From: an uncultured Gemmatimonadota bacterium
GTDB taxonomy: Bacteria; Gemmatimonadota; Gemmatimonadetes; Longimicrobiales; Longimicrobiaceae
NCBI GenBank assembly: GCA_902805735.1
Contig: CADCTW010000183.1
Location: 1 to 39,114 of the forward strand
DNA length: 39,114 nt
Reading direction: 5' to 3'
A program made the translations under genes and the position numbers. A model generated the notes under the pieces. That model did no database searches. It worked only from the letters and a program-made list of their open reading frames with translations, and had not been told where the DNA came from. This document shows, piece by piece, positions 15,083 through 23,675 of the stretch (within the stretch, counting starts at the first letter, position 1; every line of letters begins with the position of its first letter).

Positions 15083-17554
15083 TTGAGACACGCCACAACC
15101 ATCGCGCTCGCCCTGGTGGTGGGAGCCGCCGATTTCGCGGCCGCCCAGCGCACGCCGGGCCAGGGCGCTCGCCAGGCCCCCCAGGCGGAGGGCCAGATCC
15201 GCGGGTCCGTGGTGGACGCCACCACCGGCCAGCCCATCCGCTCCGCCACCGCCGAGATCCGCAGCGCCGCCGATTCCTCGCTCGTCACCGGGATGCTGAC
15301 GGGCGCGGACGGCATGATCCGCGTGGAAGGGCTGCGGCCGGGGCGCTACCTGCTGCGCGTGAGCGCGCTGGGCCACACGCCGGCCACCCGCGGCGGCATC
15401 GCCATCACCCCCGCCGCCCCGCGGGCGGAGGTGGGGACGATCCGGCTCGCCGCCTCCGCGGTGGCGCTGGAGGGGCTGACGGTGACGGCCGAGCGGCGCG
15501 AGGCGTCGCTGGCCCCGGACCGCAACACCTACTCGCTGCGCGACATGCCCGCCGCGGCCGGCGGCAACGCCGTCGACGCCCTGCGCAACGTGCCCTCCGT
15601 GGAGGTGGACATCGACGGCAAGGTGAGCCTGCGCGGCAACGAGAACGTGGTGGTGCAGATCAACGGCCGCCCGTCGCCCATGCGCGGCGAGCAGCTCGGC
15701 GCCTTCCTGGCGCAGCTCCCGGCCAACATGGTGGACCGGGTGGAGGTGATCCCCAATCCCTCCGCCAAGTTCGACCCGGAAGGCATGGCGGGGATCGTGA
15801 ACGTGGTGCTGCGCCAGAACACGGAGCTGGGGCTGAGCGGCGGCGTCACGGCGGGCGGCGGGTCCACCGGGCAGGTGAACGTGTCCGGCAACCTGGGCTA
15901 CCAGAAGGGGCCGCTGACGCTGTTCGGCAACTACGGCTTCATGCGCGACGACCGGGAGACGACGGGCTTCACCTTCCGCGAGAACCGCTACCTCACCCCG
16001 CTCACCTACCTGGAGCAGGACACCCGCGGCGCCATCGCGCCCATCTCGCACACGCTCAACACCAGCGCCGAGCTCAAGCTGGGGGCGCGCGACGTGGTGT
16101 CGACCAGCCTGCTGCTGAGCACCCGCGGCGCGGACCGCAACGACGTCAACCTGTACCGCGAGCTGGACCAGGGGCGCGCGCTGGTGGGCTTCCGCGACCG
16201 CCGCGCGGACGAGGAGGGGAGCGAGCTCGGGCTGGACTACGTGCTGGGCTACCGGCACACCATCCGCCCGCGCCAGAACGAGTTCGCCGCGGAGCTGCGC
16301 TTCAACCGCGACAGCGAGGAAGAGCTCACCCGCTTCAGCGAGCAGGAGCTGCTGCTGGACGGCAGCGCGGCGGGGGGCCTCCCCTTCCTGGAAACGCAGG
16401 CCAGCGACGAGCGCACCCGCACCTGGACGCTCACGGCCGACTACACGCGCCCCCTGGGCGAGCGGGTGCGGCTGGAGACGGGCTTCCGCGGCACGCTGCG
16501 CCTGCTGGAGAGCGACTTCGACGCGTCGCTCTTCTCCCACGACGCAGGCGCGTACCAGATCGACCCCACGCGCAGCAACGCCTTCGCCTACGACGAGCGG
16601 GTGCACGCGGCGTACGGCGTGCTGGGCGGCTCGGCCGGGAAGTTCGACCTGCAGGGCGGCCTGCGCCTGGAGCGCGCGGAAAACGAGTTCGACCTGGCCA
16701 CCACCGGCGAAACGTTCGAGAACAGCTACGGGAGCTACTTCCCCAGCGCGCTCGTGGCCTTCAACCTGAGCGACTCGCGGCAGGTCAAGGCGAGCTATTC
16801 CAAGCGCGTGGAGCGGCCCCGCACCTGGCAGCTCAACCCGTTCGGCCGCGTGGAGGACCCGCTCAACGTGTTCCGCGGCAACCCGTTCCTGCAGCCGGAG
16901 TACACGCACTCCTTCGAGGCCGGCTTCCAGCAGTCGGGCGACCTGGGCTCGCTGCAGGTCACCCCGTTCTTCCGGCACACCACGGACGCGGTGCGGCGCT
17001 TCACCACGGTGGACGACCGCACCGGGGTCGCCACCACCACCTTCCGCAACGTCGCCACGACGGACTCGTACGGCGCCGACTTCAACGCCTCGCTGCGCCG
17101 GGGGCGCCTTACCGGCTTCGGCGGCGTCAGCGCGTTCCGCCAGGTGACGGACGCCAGCAACATCGGCACCGACGTGGGGAGCGACGCCTTCGGCTGGTCG
17201 GCGCGCGCCAATGCCACCCTGCGCATCACGCCGCGCCTGGACGCGCAGACCTTTTTGATGTACCGCGCGCCGATGGCCACCGAGCAGGGCCGCGTCTCGG
17301 GCCGCTCCATGTTCAACGTGGCCCTCCGCCAGAAGCTGATGGGCGACCGCGCCAGCGTGACGATGCGCATCGTGGACCCCTTCAACACCATGCGCTTCCG
17401 CTCGCTGACCGACGACGAGCGCTTCTACCAGGAAACGGAGCGCCGCATGGGCGCCCGCGGCGTCTTCCTGAGCTTCAGCTACAACTTCGGCCAGCAGCCC
17501 CGGCTCCGTCCCCGCGACACGGATCGCTCCGGGGAAGAAGACGAACAGCCTTAG
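15083..17554 (+). CDS. TonB-dependent outer-membrane receptor with N-terminal carboxypeptidase-regulatory-like domain
   Basis: Outer-membrane beta-barrel of 823 aa. A signal peptide spans residues 1-22 (cleavage near FAAAQ). A CarboxypepD_reg-like beta-sandwich follows at about 38-125 (IRGSVVDATTGQPIRSATAE). The plug at about 135-250 contains ALRNVPSVEVDIDGKVSLRG, VVQINGRPSP and RVEVIPNPSAKFDPEG. The barrel to about 805 is of the outer-membrane beta-barrel 3 type and ends ARGVFLSFSYNFG, followed by a charged tail. The start is a TTG at 15083 with AGGAA upstream; no ATG fits the signal peptide better. The ligand is unknown and no transport partner gene is next to it. The stop is immediately followed by half of a palindromic repeat. 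Confidence 0.9.
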   Translation: MRHATTIALALVVGAADFAAAQRTPGQGARQAPQAEGQIRGSVVDATTGQPIRSATAEIRSAADSSLVTGMLTGADGMIRVEGLRPGRYLLRVSALGHTPATRGGIAITPAAPRAEVGTIRLAASAVALEGLTVTAERREASLAPDRNTYSLRDMPAAAGGNAVDALRNVPSVEVDIDGKVSLRGNENVVVQINGRPSPMRGEQLGAFLAQLPANMVDRVEVIPNPSAKFDPEGMAGIVNVVLRQNTELGLSGGVTAGGGSTGQVNVSGNLGYQKGPLTLFGNYGFMRDDRETTGFTFRENRYLTPLTYLEQDTRGAIAPISHTLNTSAELKLGARDVVSTSLLLSTRGADRNDVNLYRELDQGRALVGFRDRRADEEGSELGLDYVLGYRHTIRPRQNEFAAELRFNRDSEEELTRFSEQELLLDGSAAGGLPFLETQASDERTRTWTLTADYTRPLGERVRLETGFRGTLRLLESDFDASLFSHDAGAYQIDPTRSNAFAYDERVHAAYGVLGGSAGKFDLQGGLRLERAENEFDLATTGETFENSYGSYFPSALVAFNLSDSRQVKASYSKRVERPRTWQLNPFGRVEDPLNVFRGNPFLQPEYTHSFEAGFQQSGDLGSLQVTPFFRHTTDAVRRFTTVDDRTGVATTTFRNVATTDSYGADFNASLRRGRLTGFGGVSAFRQVTDASNIGTDVGSDAFGWSARANATLRITPRLDAQTFLMYRAPMATEQGRVSGRSMFNVALRQKLMGDRASVTMRIVDPFNTMRFRSLTDDERFYQETERRMGARGVFLSFSYNFGQQPRLRPRDTDRSGEEDEQP

Positions 17555-17590
17555 CCTCACACAGAGACACAGAGGCACAGAGGCGACTTC
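17555..17590. repeat. Gene-end palindrome (repeat R), copy 5, left half only
   Basis: The left arm GCCTCACACAGAGACACAGA, then GGCACAGAGG and GACTTCGTC, directly follows the TAG stop of the TonB receptor. The right arm is missing. The downstream neighbour is convergent (universal stress protein). Confidence 0.8.
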
Positions 17591-17651
17591 GTCCAGGGAT
17601 TCCGCGCCTGAACGAGGAACCTGCGCAGGGGTCGTCGATCGATTCGCGTCC

Positions 17652-18533
17652 CTACAGGAGTGCTCCGCTGGGCGCGGGCGGCACCAGGAGGACGTTGCAG
17701 GGGGCGCGGCGCGTGACCTCGGCGCTGACGCTCCCCAGCAGCGCGCGGCCCAGCATGCCGCGGTTGTGGGTGGACATGACGAGCAGGTCGCTGGCCTCGG
17801 CCTCGGCGTACAGGACGATGGACTCCACCACGTCGGTGCCGCGTACGGCGGTGGCCGCGTTCACCCGGCGCGCGGCCTGGAAGCGCGCCAGGGCGGAGCG
17901 GAGGGCCGCGTCCAGCTCCGCGGGCGACTCTGCGTCGCGCTCGCCCGTGACGTACAGCGCCGACAGGCGGGGCACGGACGGATCGCCGAACAGGAGCGCC
18001 CAGCGGATCGCGCTCTCCAGCACCGGGTCCATCAGGTGCCGGGGGTCCACGGCCGCCACCACGTGGTGAGCGGGGATCACGACCGGGGCGCGCACCACCA
18101 GGCAGGGAACACCCGCTCCCCCCAGCACCCGCTCCGCCGTGCTCCCCAGGAGGCGCCCGCCGGCGCGGCGAACGTGCGGCCCCACCACGATCAGGTCGGC
18201 GCCCACCGCTGCCGCCCGCTCCAGGATGGCGCGGTCGGGGGCCGAGATCGCCACGTGCCTCTCCACCCCGGCCGTGGGATGTGCCGCGCCGCGGATCTGT
18301 TCGTCCACGGCGGCCTCGGCCGTGGCGACGCGCTCTTCGAACGTGCCGCCGGCGCCGGACGGCGCGGGGGACAGCGCGTCCACGGCGTGCACCACGTGGA
18401 GCGTCCCCCCGGACCGGGCCGCGACGTCGGCGGCCGCGCGGACCAGCGCGCCGGACCCCTCGGACAGGTCCGTAGCCACCACGACCGAGCGGAAAGCCCC
18501 GTGATCCGCCCGCGATTCGCCAGATTCCGTCAT
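17652..18533 (-). CDS. Tandem universal stress protein (two USP domains)
   Basis: Cytosolic UspA-family protein with two USP domains in 293 aa, the usual tandem arrangement. Domain 1 (about 14-145): SVVVATDLSEGS, then GADLIVVGPHVRRAGGRLLG with STAERVLGGAGVPCLVV, the ATP-binding G-x2-G-x9-G(S/T) type. Domain 2 (about 152-290): HHVVAAVDPRHLMDPVLES, then SDLLVMSTHNRGMLGRALLG and SVSAEVTRRAPCNVLLV. The ATG at 18531-18533 has GCAGGAGCT upstream on the minus strand. The much longer frame upstream is low-complexity and ignored. Such proteins are induced in stress or stationary phase; no regulator is adjacent. Convergent with the TonB receptor. Confidence 0.93.
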   Translation of the reverse strand: MTESGESRADHGAFRSVVVATDLSEGSGALVRAAADVAARSGGTLHVVHAVDALSPAPSGAGGTFEERVATAEAAVDEQIRGAAHPTAGVERHVAISAPDRAILERAAAVGADLIVVGPHVRRAGGRLLGSTAERVLGGAGVPCLVVRAPVVIPAHHVVAAVDPRHLMDPVLESAIRWALLFGDPSVPRLSALYVTGERDAESPAELDAALRSALARFQAARRVNAATAVRGTDVVESIVLYAEAEASDLLVMSTHNRGMLGRALLGSVSAEVTRRAPCNVLLVPPAPSGALL

Positions 18534-18626
18534 GAGCTCCTGCCTGGGATGAGGTGGGCCTTCTCGGCGAGCGCGGCCGGGTGCCCGCACATCCCAAGCC
18601 GAAGCACCTCCAGGCGATCCAAGGCC

Positions 18627-18682
18627 CCCCCTGCGGGCCCGCGGCTTCCGCCCGAGCCCGCAGGGTGAGTCACCGCAGGGGG
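18627..18682 (-). other. Mutually exclusive hairpins in the 556-bp gap upstream of the stress protein
   Basis: CCCTGCGGGC (18629-18638) pairs perfectly with GCCCGCAGGG (18656-18665). The overlapping arm CCCCCTGCGG can instead pair with CCGCAGGGGG (18673-18682). This is about 95-150 bases upstream of the usp start on the minus strand. The rest of the gap 18534-19089 shows no gene or confident promoter. Confidence 0.4.
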
Positions 18683-19089
18683 ACTTCGTGCGGAGCCGCG
18701 GCGCCGGCGTCGTTCGTGCCATCGGCGGCCGGTGACGGCGTGGCGTTTTCGGGCAGGGTACCGGTATTTTCATCCCGCTCGGCGGCCTCTCTGGCGCAGG
18801 CCGCGGAGAGAATGCCGGGCGAGCACGGGTACGAGCCGCATCTTCATCGAACGTTGCTCCTGCTTGAATCGGCGCGTGGGGTATCGGGACCGGACAACGC
18901 CCGTTCCCCGCCGCGGGTCCAGGCAGAAACCGGCAACCGCGGGACGGAATGCCACTCTCTCCCGCTACAGATCCGGGCACGCGCTCCATCTCATCGGGAG
19001 AATCAGGTTTGCGGGCACGCGCGGCCCGGAACGACGCCACCCTCCCGCGCAGCATCCACCCACCCGGCCCCGCGCCCATACTCCGACTC

Positions 19090-19779
19090 ATGAGCACTCC
19101 CGACACCCGCACGCCCGCCCCACTGCCGCTGGTCCCGCTGCACCACCAGCGGCGCCCGCTGGAAGAGATGCGGGAGTGCGCCCGCTCGTTTTACGAGGAG
19201 ATGGACCGGCGCCGCACCACGCGGCACTTCTCGTCCGAGCCGGTGCCGCGCGAGCTGGTGGAGTACGCCATCCGCACGGCCGGAACCGCGCCCTCCGGGG
19301 CTCACCAGCAGCCCTGGTCCTTCGTGGCGGTTTCCGATCCCGGGCTGAAGCTGCGGATCCGGGAGGCGGCGGAGGAGGAGGAGCGGGACTTCTACCGCGG
19401 CAAGGCTCCGGCGGAGTGGCTGGAGGCGCTCCTGCCGCTCGGTACCGACGAGCACAAGCCGCACCTGACGGACGCGCCCTGGGTGGTGGTCCTCTTCCGC
19501 AAGCTGCACGGGACGAACCCCGACGGGAGCCGCCGCACCTTCTACTACACCCAGGAGTCGTGCGGAATCGCCGCCGGGTTCTTCATCGCCGCCATCCACC
19601 GCATGGGCCTGGTGACCCTCACCCACACGCCGAGCCCCATGGGCTTCCTCCGCGAGCTGCTCGGGCGCCCCGCCAGCGAGAAGGCGATGCTGGTGATGCC
19701 CGTGGGCTATCCGGCCGCGGATGCACGCGTCCCCGAGATGGGCCGCAAGCCGCTGGACGAGATCGCGGTCTGGATCTAA
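19090..19779 (+). CDS. Nitroreductase-family flavoprotein resembling iodotyrosine deiodinase
   Basis: FMN-dependent protein of the nitroreductase fold, 229 aa, closest in motif layout to iodotyrosine deiodinase (IYD), which reductively removes halogen from halotyrosines. Seen: FMN-binding RRRTTRHFS (41-49), TAPSGAHQQPWSFVAV (66-81; IYDs have PSGAH-x2-PW), and TLTHTPSP (177-184) near the flavin N5 position. Lid residues Glu98, Tyr102 and Lys123 have the same spacing as Glu157, Tyr161 and Lys182 of human IYD, which grip the amino acid zwitterion. No membrane anchor is present, as in bacterial homologues. ATG at 19090. A generic nitroreductase or BluB-like role is less likely. Convergent with the SDR gene, separated by 29 bases and a repeat fragment. 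Confidence 0.85.
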   Translation: MSTPDTRTPAPLPLVPLHHQRRPLEEMRECARSFYEEMDRRRTTRHFSSEPVPRELVEYAIRTAGTAPSGAHQQPWSFVAVSDPGLKLRIREAAEEEERDFYRGKAPAEWLEALLPLGTDEHKPHLTDAPWVVVLFRKLHGTNPDGSRRTFYYTQESCGIAAGFFIAAIHRMGLVTLTHTPSPMGFLRELLGRPASEKAMLVMPVGYPAADARVPEMGRKPLDEIAVWI

Positions 19780-19784
19780 GGAAT

Positions 19785-19806
19785 CCCACACGGAGACACG
19801 GAAGAG
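19785..19806. repeat. Gene-end palindrome (repeat R), copy 6, fragment
   Basis: CCCACACGGAGACACGGAAG is a truncated left arm, placed 5 bases after the flavoprotein stop and 2 bases before the stop of the convergent gene. Confidence 0.65.
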
Positions 19807-19808
19807 TC

Positions 19809-21239
19809 TTACCGCGGCGGCGAAGGGCCCCCACCGGCTTCCGCCCGCCGCGCGACCTCGGCGACCATTCCGCTGAAGATCACCTTGTGCGCTGGGAACG
19901 AGGCGTACCAGTAGAGGAAGCCGGAGAGGCCCTTGGGCGCGAAGATGGCGGTCTGCACCAGGCGCGTCCCGCCGTCCTCCGGATAGGTGACCCACTCCAG
20001 CCACGCCTTGCCAGGCACGCGCATCTCCGCGCGCAGGCGCAGGAGGCGCGGGGGGTCGGATTCTTCCACGCGCCAGAAATCGAGCGCCTCGCCCGGCAGG
20101 AGTCGGTCGGGGTCGCGCCTGCCCCGGCGCAGGCCGGGGCCGCCGACGGCCCGGTCCATCACCCCGCGCAGGCGCCACGCCCAGTTCCACACCAGCCAGC
20201 CGCGCTCCCCGCCCAGCCCGCTGAAGGTGCGGAAGACGGCCTCGGGGGGCGCATCCACGTGCACCGAGCGCACCTCGCGCAGCGTCCCTTCCCAGTCCTG
20301 GAGCTGGTACGAGGGCTGGCTGCCCAGCGCCCCGCTCCACCGGGTGGGGACCTCCTGCTCGGCCACCCGCTCCAGCGCGAGCTCCACCGCCTGCGCGTAG
20401 GGGATCGGCTCGACTTCGGGGAACAGGGCGCGGGCCCGCTCCGTGTCCGCCACCACGGGGTGCACCACGCCCATGACCAGCGGCGTGGCGAGGCGGTTGG
20501 GGATGGGCGTGACGAATCCCACCCAGAGCGAAGCCAGCCGCGGGGCCAGCACCGGCACGGGCACGATGGCGCGGCGCAGCCCGCGCACACCGGCGTACCC
20601 CTGCATCATGTCGCGGAAAGTCAGCCGGTCGGCCCCGATCTCCACCACGCCGCCGGGGGCGCGCTCCAGCGCCAGGAGCAGGTACGACAGGACGTCGCGC
20701 ACCGCCACGGGCTGCACGTCGTTGAGGATCCAGCGCGGGGCGATCATCGCCGGGATGCGCTCGGTGAGGTAGCGCACCATCTCGAACGACGCGGAGCCGG
20801 AGCCGATGATGGGGCCGGCGCGCAGCTCGGTGGCGTTGGCCCGCTCGCGGAGGATCTGGCCGACCTCGGCGCGGCTGCGCAGGTGCTCGGAAACGTCGGC
20901 GGCGTGGGGGAGGAGCCCGCCCAGGTAAACCACGCGCGGGACCCCGGCGGCCGCCTCCGCGAAGTTGATCGCCAGGGCGCGGTCGCGGCGCGCGAAGTCG
21001 CGCGTGTCGTACATGGAGTGGACGAGGTAATAGGCGCCCTCCACCCCGTGGAAGGCGCGCGGCAGCGTGCCGGGATCGGCCAGGTCGCCCTCCGCCACCT
21101 CCACCGCGCCCGCCCACGCGCGCCCCTCGATGCGCCGCCGGTCGCGCACCAGCACACGCACCCGGTGCCCGTCTTCCAGCAGCCGCGGCACCAGTCGCCC
21201 GCCGATGTACCCTGTCGCACCCGTCACCAGGACGTTCAT
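19809..21239 (-). CDS. SDR-family NAD(P)-binding protein fused to a DUF2867-like C-terminal domain
   Basis: Two-domain protein of 476 aa. Residues 1-230 form an atypical short-chain dehydrogenase/NmrA-like Rossmann domain: MNVLVTGATGYIGGRLVPRL with GATGYIGG at 7-14, and GAYYLVHSMYD. The usual catalytic Tyr-x3-Lys is not obvious, so it may act on bound substrate unlike classical SDRs, or act as a sensor. After a linker, about 315-465 is a DUF2867 (SRPBCC-like) domain with VDAPPEAVFRTFSGLGGERG and GLSGFLYWYASFPAH near the end. This fusion is a known family. The ATG at 21237-21239 is preceded by AAAGGGAGACGGG. Divergent from nothing close; the next gene upstream is in the same direction after 86 bases. 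Substrate unknown. Confidence 0.88.
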   Translation of the reverse strand: MNVLVTGATGYIGGRLVPRLLEDGHRVRVLVRDRRRIEGRAWAGAVEVAEGDLADPGTLPRAFHGVEGAYYLVHSMYDTRDFARRDRALAINFAEAAAGVPRVVYLGGLLPHAADVSEHLRSRAEVGQILRERANATELRAGPIIGSGSASFEMVRYLTERIPAMIAPRWILNDVQPVAVRDVLSYLLLALERAPGGVVEIGADRLTFRDMMQGYAGVRGLRRAIVPVPVLAPRLASLWVGFVTPIPNRLATPLVMGVVHPVVADTERARALFPEVEPIPYAQAVELALERVAEQEVPTRWSGALGSQPSYQLQDWEGTLREVRSVHVDAPPEAVFRTFSGLGGERGWLVWNWAWRLRGVMDRAVGGPGLRRGRRDPDRLLPGEALDFWRVEESDPPRLLRLRAEMRVPGKAWLEWVTYPEDGGTRLVQTAIFAPKGLSGFLYWYASFPAHKVIFSGMVAEVARRAEAGGGPSPPR

Positions 21240-21325
21240 CCCGTCTCCCTTTGCGCGTCCCGCGGTGCGGAGCGGCGCGGGGCGGACCACGGGGGCGCGG
21301 AGACCCGTCCCCCGTGCGCTCCGCT

Positions 21326-21613
21326 CTACTTCCCCCCGCGCTTCACGGCCCGCTGCAGCTCGTCCCTGTCCATCTTGCTCCGGCCCTCGATGTCCAGCTT
21401 CTGCGCCTGCGCGTAGAGCTCCTTCTTCGTGGGCTCGCCGCCGGAGCGGGAGGATTGCCGCTGCTCCTTGGTGCGCCCCTCCTCCCTGCGCTCCTTGTTC
21501 ACCGTGCGCGCGGCGATCTCCTCCGCCGTTTTCTCGTCCTCGCCGCGCTCAACGTAGCCTTCCTTGATGTGCTCGAACTGGCGCTCGTCCTTTTTGCTGA
21601 ATCCACGGGGCAT
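21326..21613 (-). CDS. Small basic charged protein (95 aa) with Rho-N-like C terminus
   Basis: Highly charged small soluble protein starting MPRGFSKKDERQFEHIKEGY. Homologues with this start are often labelled plasmid stabilisation protein, though the function is not established. The second half, TKKELYAQAQKLDIEGRSKM then DRDELQRAVKR, resembles the Rho-termination-factor N-terminal/SAP-like helical motif that binds nucleic acid. The middle (EEGRTKEQRQSSRSG) looks disordered. The ATG has CAGGAGGTGAACG immediately upstream on the minus strand, a strong ribosome-binding site. It is probably a stress-related or nucleic-acid-associated protein; I cannot say more. Confidence 0.85.
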   Translation of the reverse strand: MPRGFSKKDERQFEHIKEGYVERGEDEKTAEEIAARTVNKERREEGRTKEQRQSSRSGGEPTKKELYAQAQKLDIEGRSKMDRDELQRAVKRGGK

Positions 21614-21644
21614 CGTTCACCTCCTGGTTGGGTCGCCCTGAGCG

Positions 21645-21672
21645 GTTCTCCTCCGTGCCTCCGTGTGAGGCC
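21645..21672. repeat. Gene-end palindrome (repeat R), copy 7, right-arm fragment
   Basis: GTTCTCCTCCGTGCCTCCGT then GTGAGGCC is a right arm with CGG-type units. It lies in the 471-bp gap 21614-22084 between divergent small genes. Nothing else recognisable is seen in that gap; 21840-21990 is simply GC-rich. Confidence 0.65.
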
Positions 21673-22084
21673 TCTCCGCCGTTCTCGACGGGTTCCTCCG
21701 GCTCGGGCCGCGATCCTCCGGCGCTTTTAGGCAGCGCTCCGGCGCGCGTGACGTACTTCACAAGCTTGATCGCGGCCATGCCGTCGGTCATGCGAGGCGC
21801 CGATTCCGCTGCCCCCGCGCGGCCCCGGCCGACGCAGAGAGCAGGCCGTTTCTCGCCGCGCCCGGCTCGGGACCGACATCTACCATTCAACCGCGCCCCG
21901 ACGCGCTGGGGGTGCGCAGGGTCACCCGCAGCCGCGGACCCTCGCATCCCACATCGCCCCTGCCGCGCCGCACGGCCCCCGGCGTACCCGCATGGCGGCG
22001 GGCGGCGGTGCACCTTCCATTCCCCGGCGCGGCACACCTGTTGCTCGCGAGGCTATTGGACAAACCCTGAACGGGAAGGAGTCG

Positions 22085-22300
22085 ATGGCGAAGAAGGAGC
22101 TGAAGAAGGGCGACCACGTGGAGTGGGAGACCCCGCAGGGGAAGACGCAGGGCACGGTGGAGCGCAAGGTGACCAAGCGCACCCAGATCAAGGGGCACAC
22201 GGTCGCTGCTTCGGAGGACAACCCGGAGTACATCGTGAAGAGCGACAAGAGCGGGAAGCTGGCGGCGCACAAACCGGAAGCGCTGCGCAAAAAGCCGTGA
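22085..22300 (+). CDS. Small DUF2945 / Hva1-TUDOR-type protein (71 aa)
   Basis: Small SH3/Tudor-like beta-barrel protein of the DUF2945 (hypervirulence-associated Tudor) family. Seen: KKGDHVEWETPQGKTQGTVE (8-27), the family signature with G-x3-W-x3-G-x4-G; TQIKGHTVAASEDNPEYIVK; and a terminal KSGKLAAHKPEALRKK. The length is normal. The ATG at 22085 has GGAAGGAGTCG upstream, a good ribosome-binding site; the longer frame from 21992 is not needed. Molecular function in bacteria is not established; the fold suggests binding. Opposite in direction to the other small basic protein across the preceding gap. Confidence 0.88.
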   Translation: MAKKELKKGDHVEWETPQGKTQGTVERKVTKRTQIKGHTVAASEDNPEYIVKSDKSGKLAAHKPEALRKKP

Positions 22301-22540
22301 GCCCATCGCCGGCGAACGGCCGCAGGCGCTCAGCGAGTTCCGCGGCGGCGTGAACGTGACCACCGTGGGCAGGGCGCCTGGCGCGACCCTTTCGTGCCAG
22401 ATCCCCGCGGGTCGGGCGTGGCACGCACACGATTGATCGCGCCCGTGGCATCCACGCCCACCCGTCCGGGCCACAGGCGCGGAGTACGACGCGTTCTAAC
22501 ACGGGCGCGGTGAATCGCGCCTCCAGCAGAGGGTTCGAGA

Positions 22541-23515
22541 ATGGATCTGCCCACGATCGCTCCCGAAGCACGCGCGGCCAGGCCCCGGATCACACCGGTT
22601 CGCTCCAGCCGCAACAGCGTCAACCTGGTCGAGGTGGCGCCGGGAGTGGACTACCTGACCGTCGGCTTCGTGAACCTGTACGCGGTGGGCGACGTGGAGC
22701 AGGGCTGGATCCTGGTGGACAGCGGCCTCCTCGGTACGGCGGCGTTCACGCGCTCGGCCATCGGGCGGCGGCGCGGCCCGCGCGCGCGGCCGCACGCCAT
22801 CGTGCTCACGCACGGGCACTTCGACCACGCGGGCTCGGCGTACGCGCTGGCGGAGGAGTGGGACGTGCCCGTGTACGCGCACCGGCTGGAGCTCCCCTAC
22901 CTCACCGGCCGCTCGGACTATCCGCCCCAGGACCCCACGATGGGCGGTGCCATCGCGCAGATGTCGCGCGCGTTTCCGCACTCCGGGTTCGACCTGGGAC
23001 GCCGCGTGCACCCGCTGCCGGACGACGGGAGCGTTCCGCACGCGCCCGGCTGGAGGTGGCTGCACACGCCGGGGCACACGCATGGACACGTCAGTCTCTT
23101 CCGCGACTCCGGCCGTGTGCTGATCGCCGGCGATGCCTTCGCCACGATGGACATGGACTCGTGGACCTCGCACCTGACGGAGCGGGAGGAGTTGGACCGT
23201 CCCGCGGCGCCCTTCACCACCGACTGGGGCGCGGCGCGGCGGAGCGTGGAGGAGCTCGCCGGGCTGGAGCCGGCCGTCGTCGCGGCGGGGCATGGGGTCC
23301 CGATGCGCGGCCCCGGAGTCGCCGCCGCGCTGCACGGGCTGGCCGCGCGCTTTCCGGTGCCGCCACATGGCCGCTACGTGCACAGCCCGGCGCGGGCGGA
23401 CGAAGGCGGCATCACGGAATTGCCCCCGCCCGTCCCCGACCCGCTGCCGCTGCGCCTTGCCGGCGCGGCCGTGCTCGCGGGTGCCGCGTTCGCCGTGGCC
23501 CGGCGCCGCGGGTGA
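22541..23515 (+). CDS. Metallo-beta-lactamase-fold hydrolase with C-terminal membrane-like segment
   Basis: MBL-fold hydrolase, 324 aa. The metal-binding motif is LTHGHFDHAG, with HGHFDH at 91-96. The third ligand is in HTPGHTHGHVSLF, the fourth is the Asp in LIAGDAFAT, and a late His occurs in VAAGHGVPMRG. The order is complete for a binuclear site. After a Pro-rich linker (ELPPPVPDPLP) the C terminus is hydrophobic, RLAGAAVLAGAAFAVARRRG, a possible single membrane anchor. No signal peptide is seen, so the orientation is uncertain. The ATG at 22541 lies in a 240-bp gap with no other gene. The substrate is unknown; glyoxalase II-like and lactonase-like families share this core. Confidence 0.88.
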   Translation: MDLPTIAPEARAARPRITPVRSSRNSVNLVEVAPGVDYLTVGFVNLYAVGDVEQGWILVDSGLLGTAAFTRSAIGRRRGPRARPHAIVLTHGHFDHAGSAYALAEEWDVPVYAHRLELPYLTGRSDYPPQDPTMGGAIAQMSRAFPHSGFDLGRRVHPLPDDGSVPHAPGWRWLHTPGHTHGHVSLFRDSGRVLIAGDAFATMDMDSWTSHLTEREELDRPAAPFTTDWGAARRSVEELAGLEPAVVAAGHGVPMRGPGVAAALHGLAARFPVPPHGRYVHSPARADEGGITELPPPVPDPLPLRLAGAAVLAGAAFAVARRRG

Positions 23516-23675
23516 AGGGCTTCGTGGCCGATGCGGCCGGGGCGCGCGCGTGCGGCGCCGGGAGCACGCGCACGGGTGGTGGAGCGGGGCGGGCGGCGGG
23601 CTCCGCCATTGCGCGCCGCGCCCGGGGCATGTTCCTGGCATCTGCGGGACGCCTGTGCCACATACAGGAGTTTGA

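Noticed and set aside
13496-17578. The minus-strand frame continuing far upstream of NhaA, opposite the TonB receptor
   Set aside because: Only the part from 14872 down is NhaA-like; upstream is low-complexity antisense of the receptor gene.
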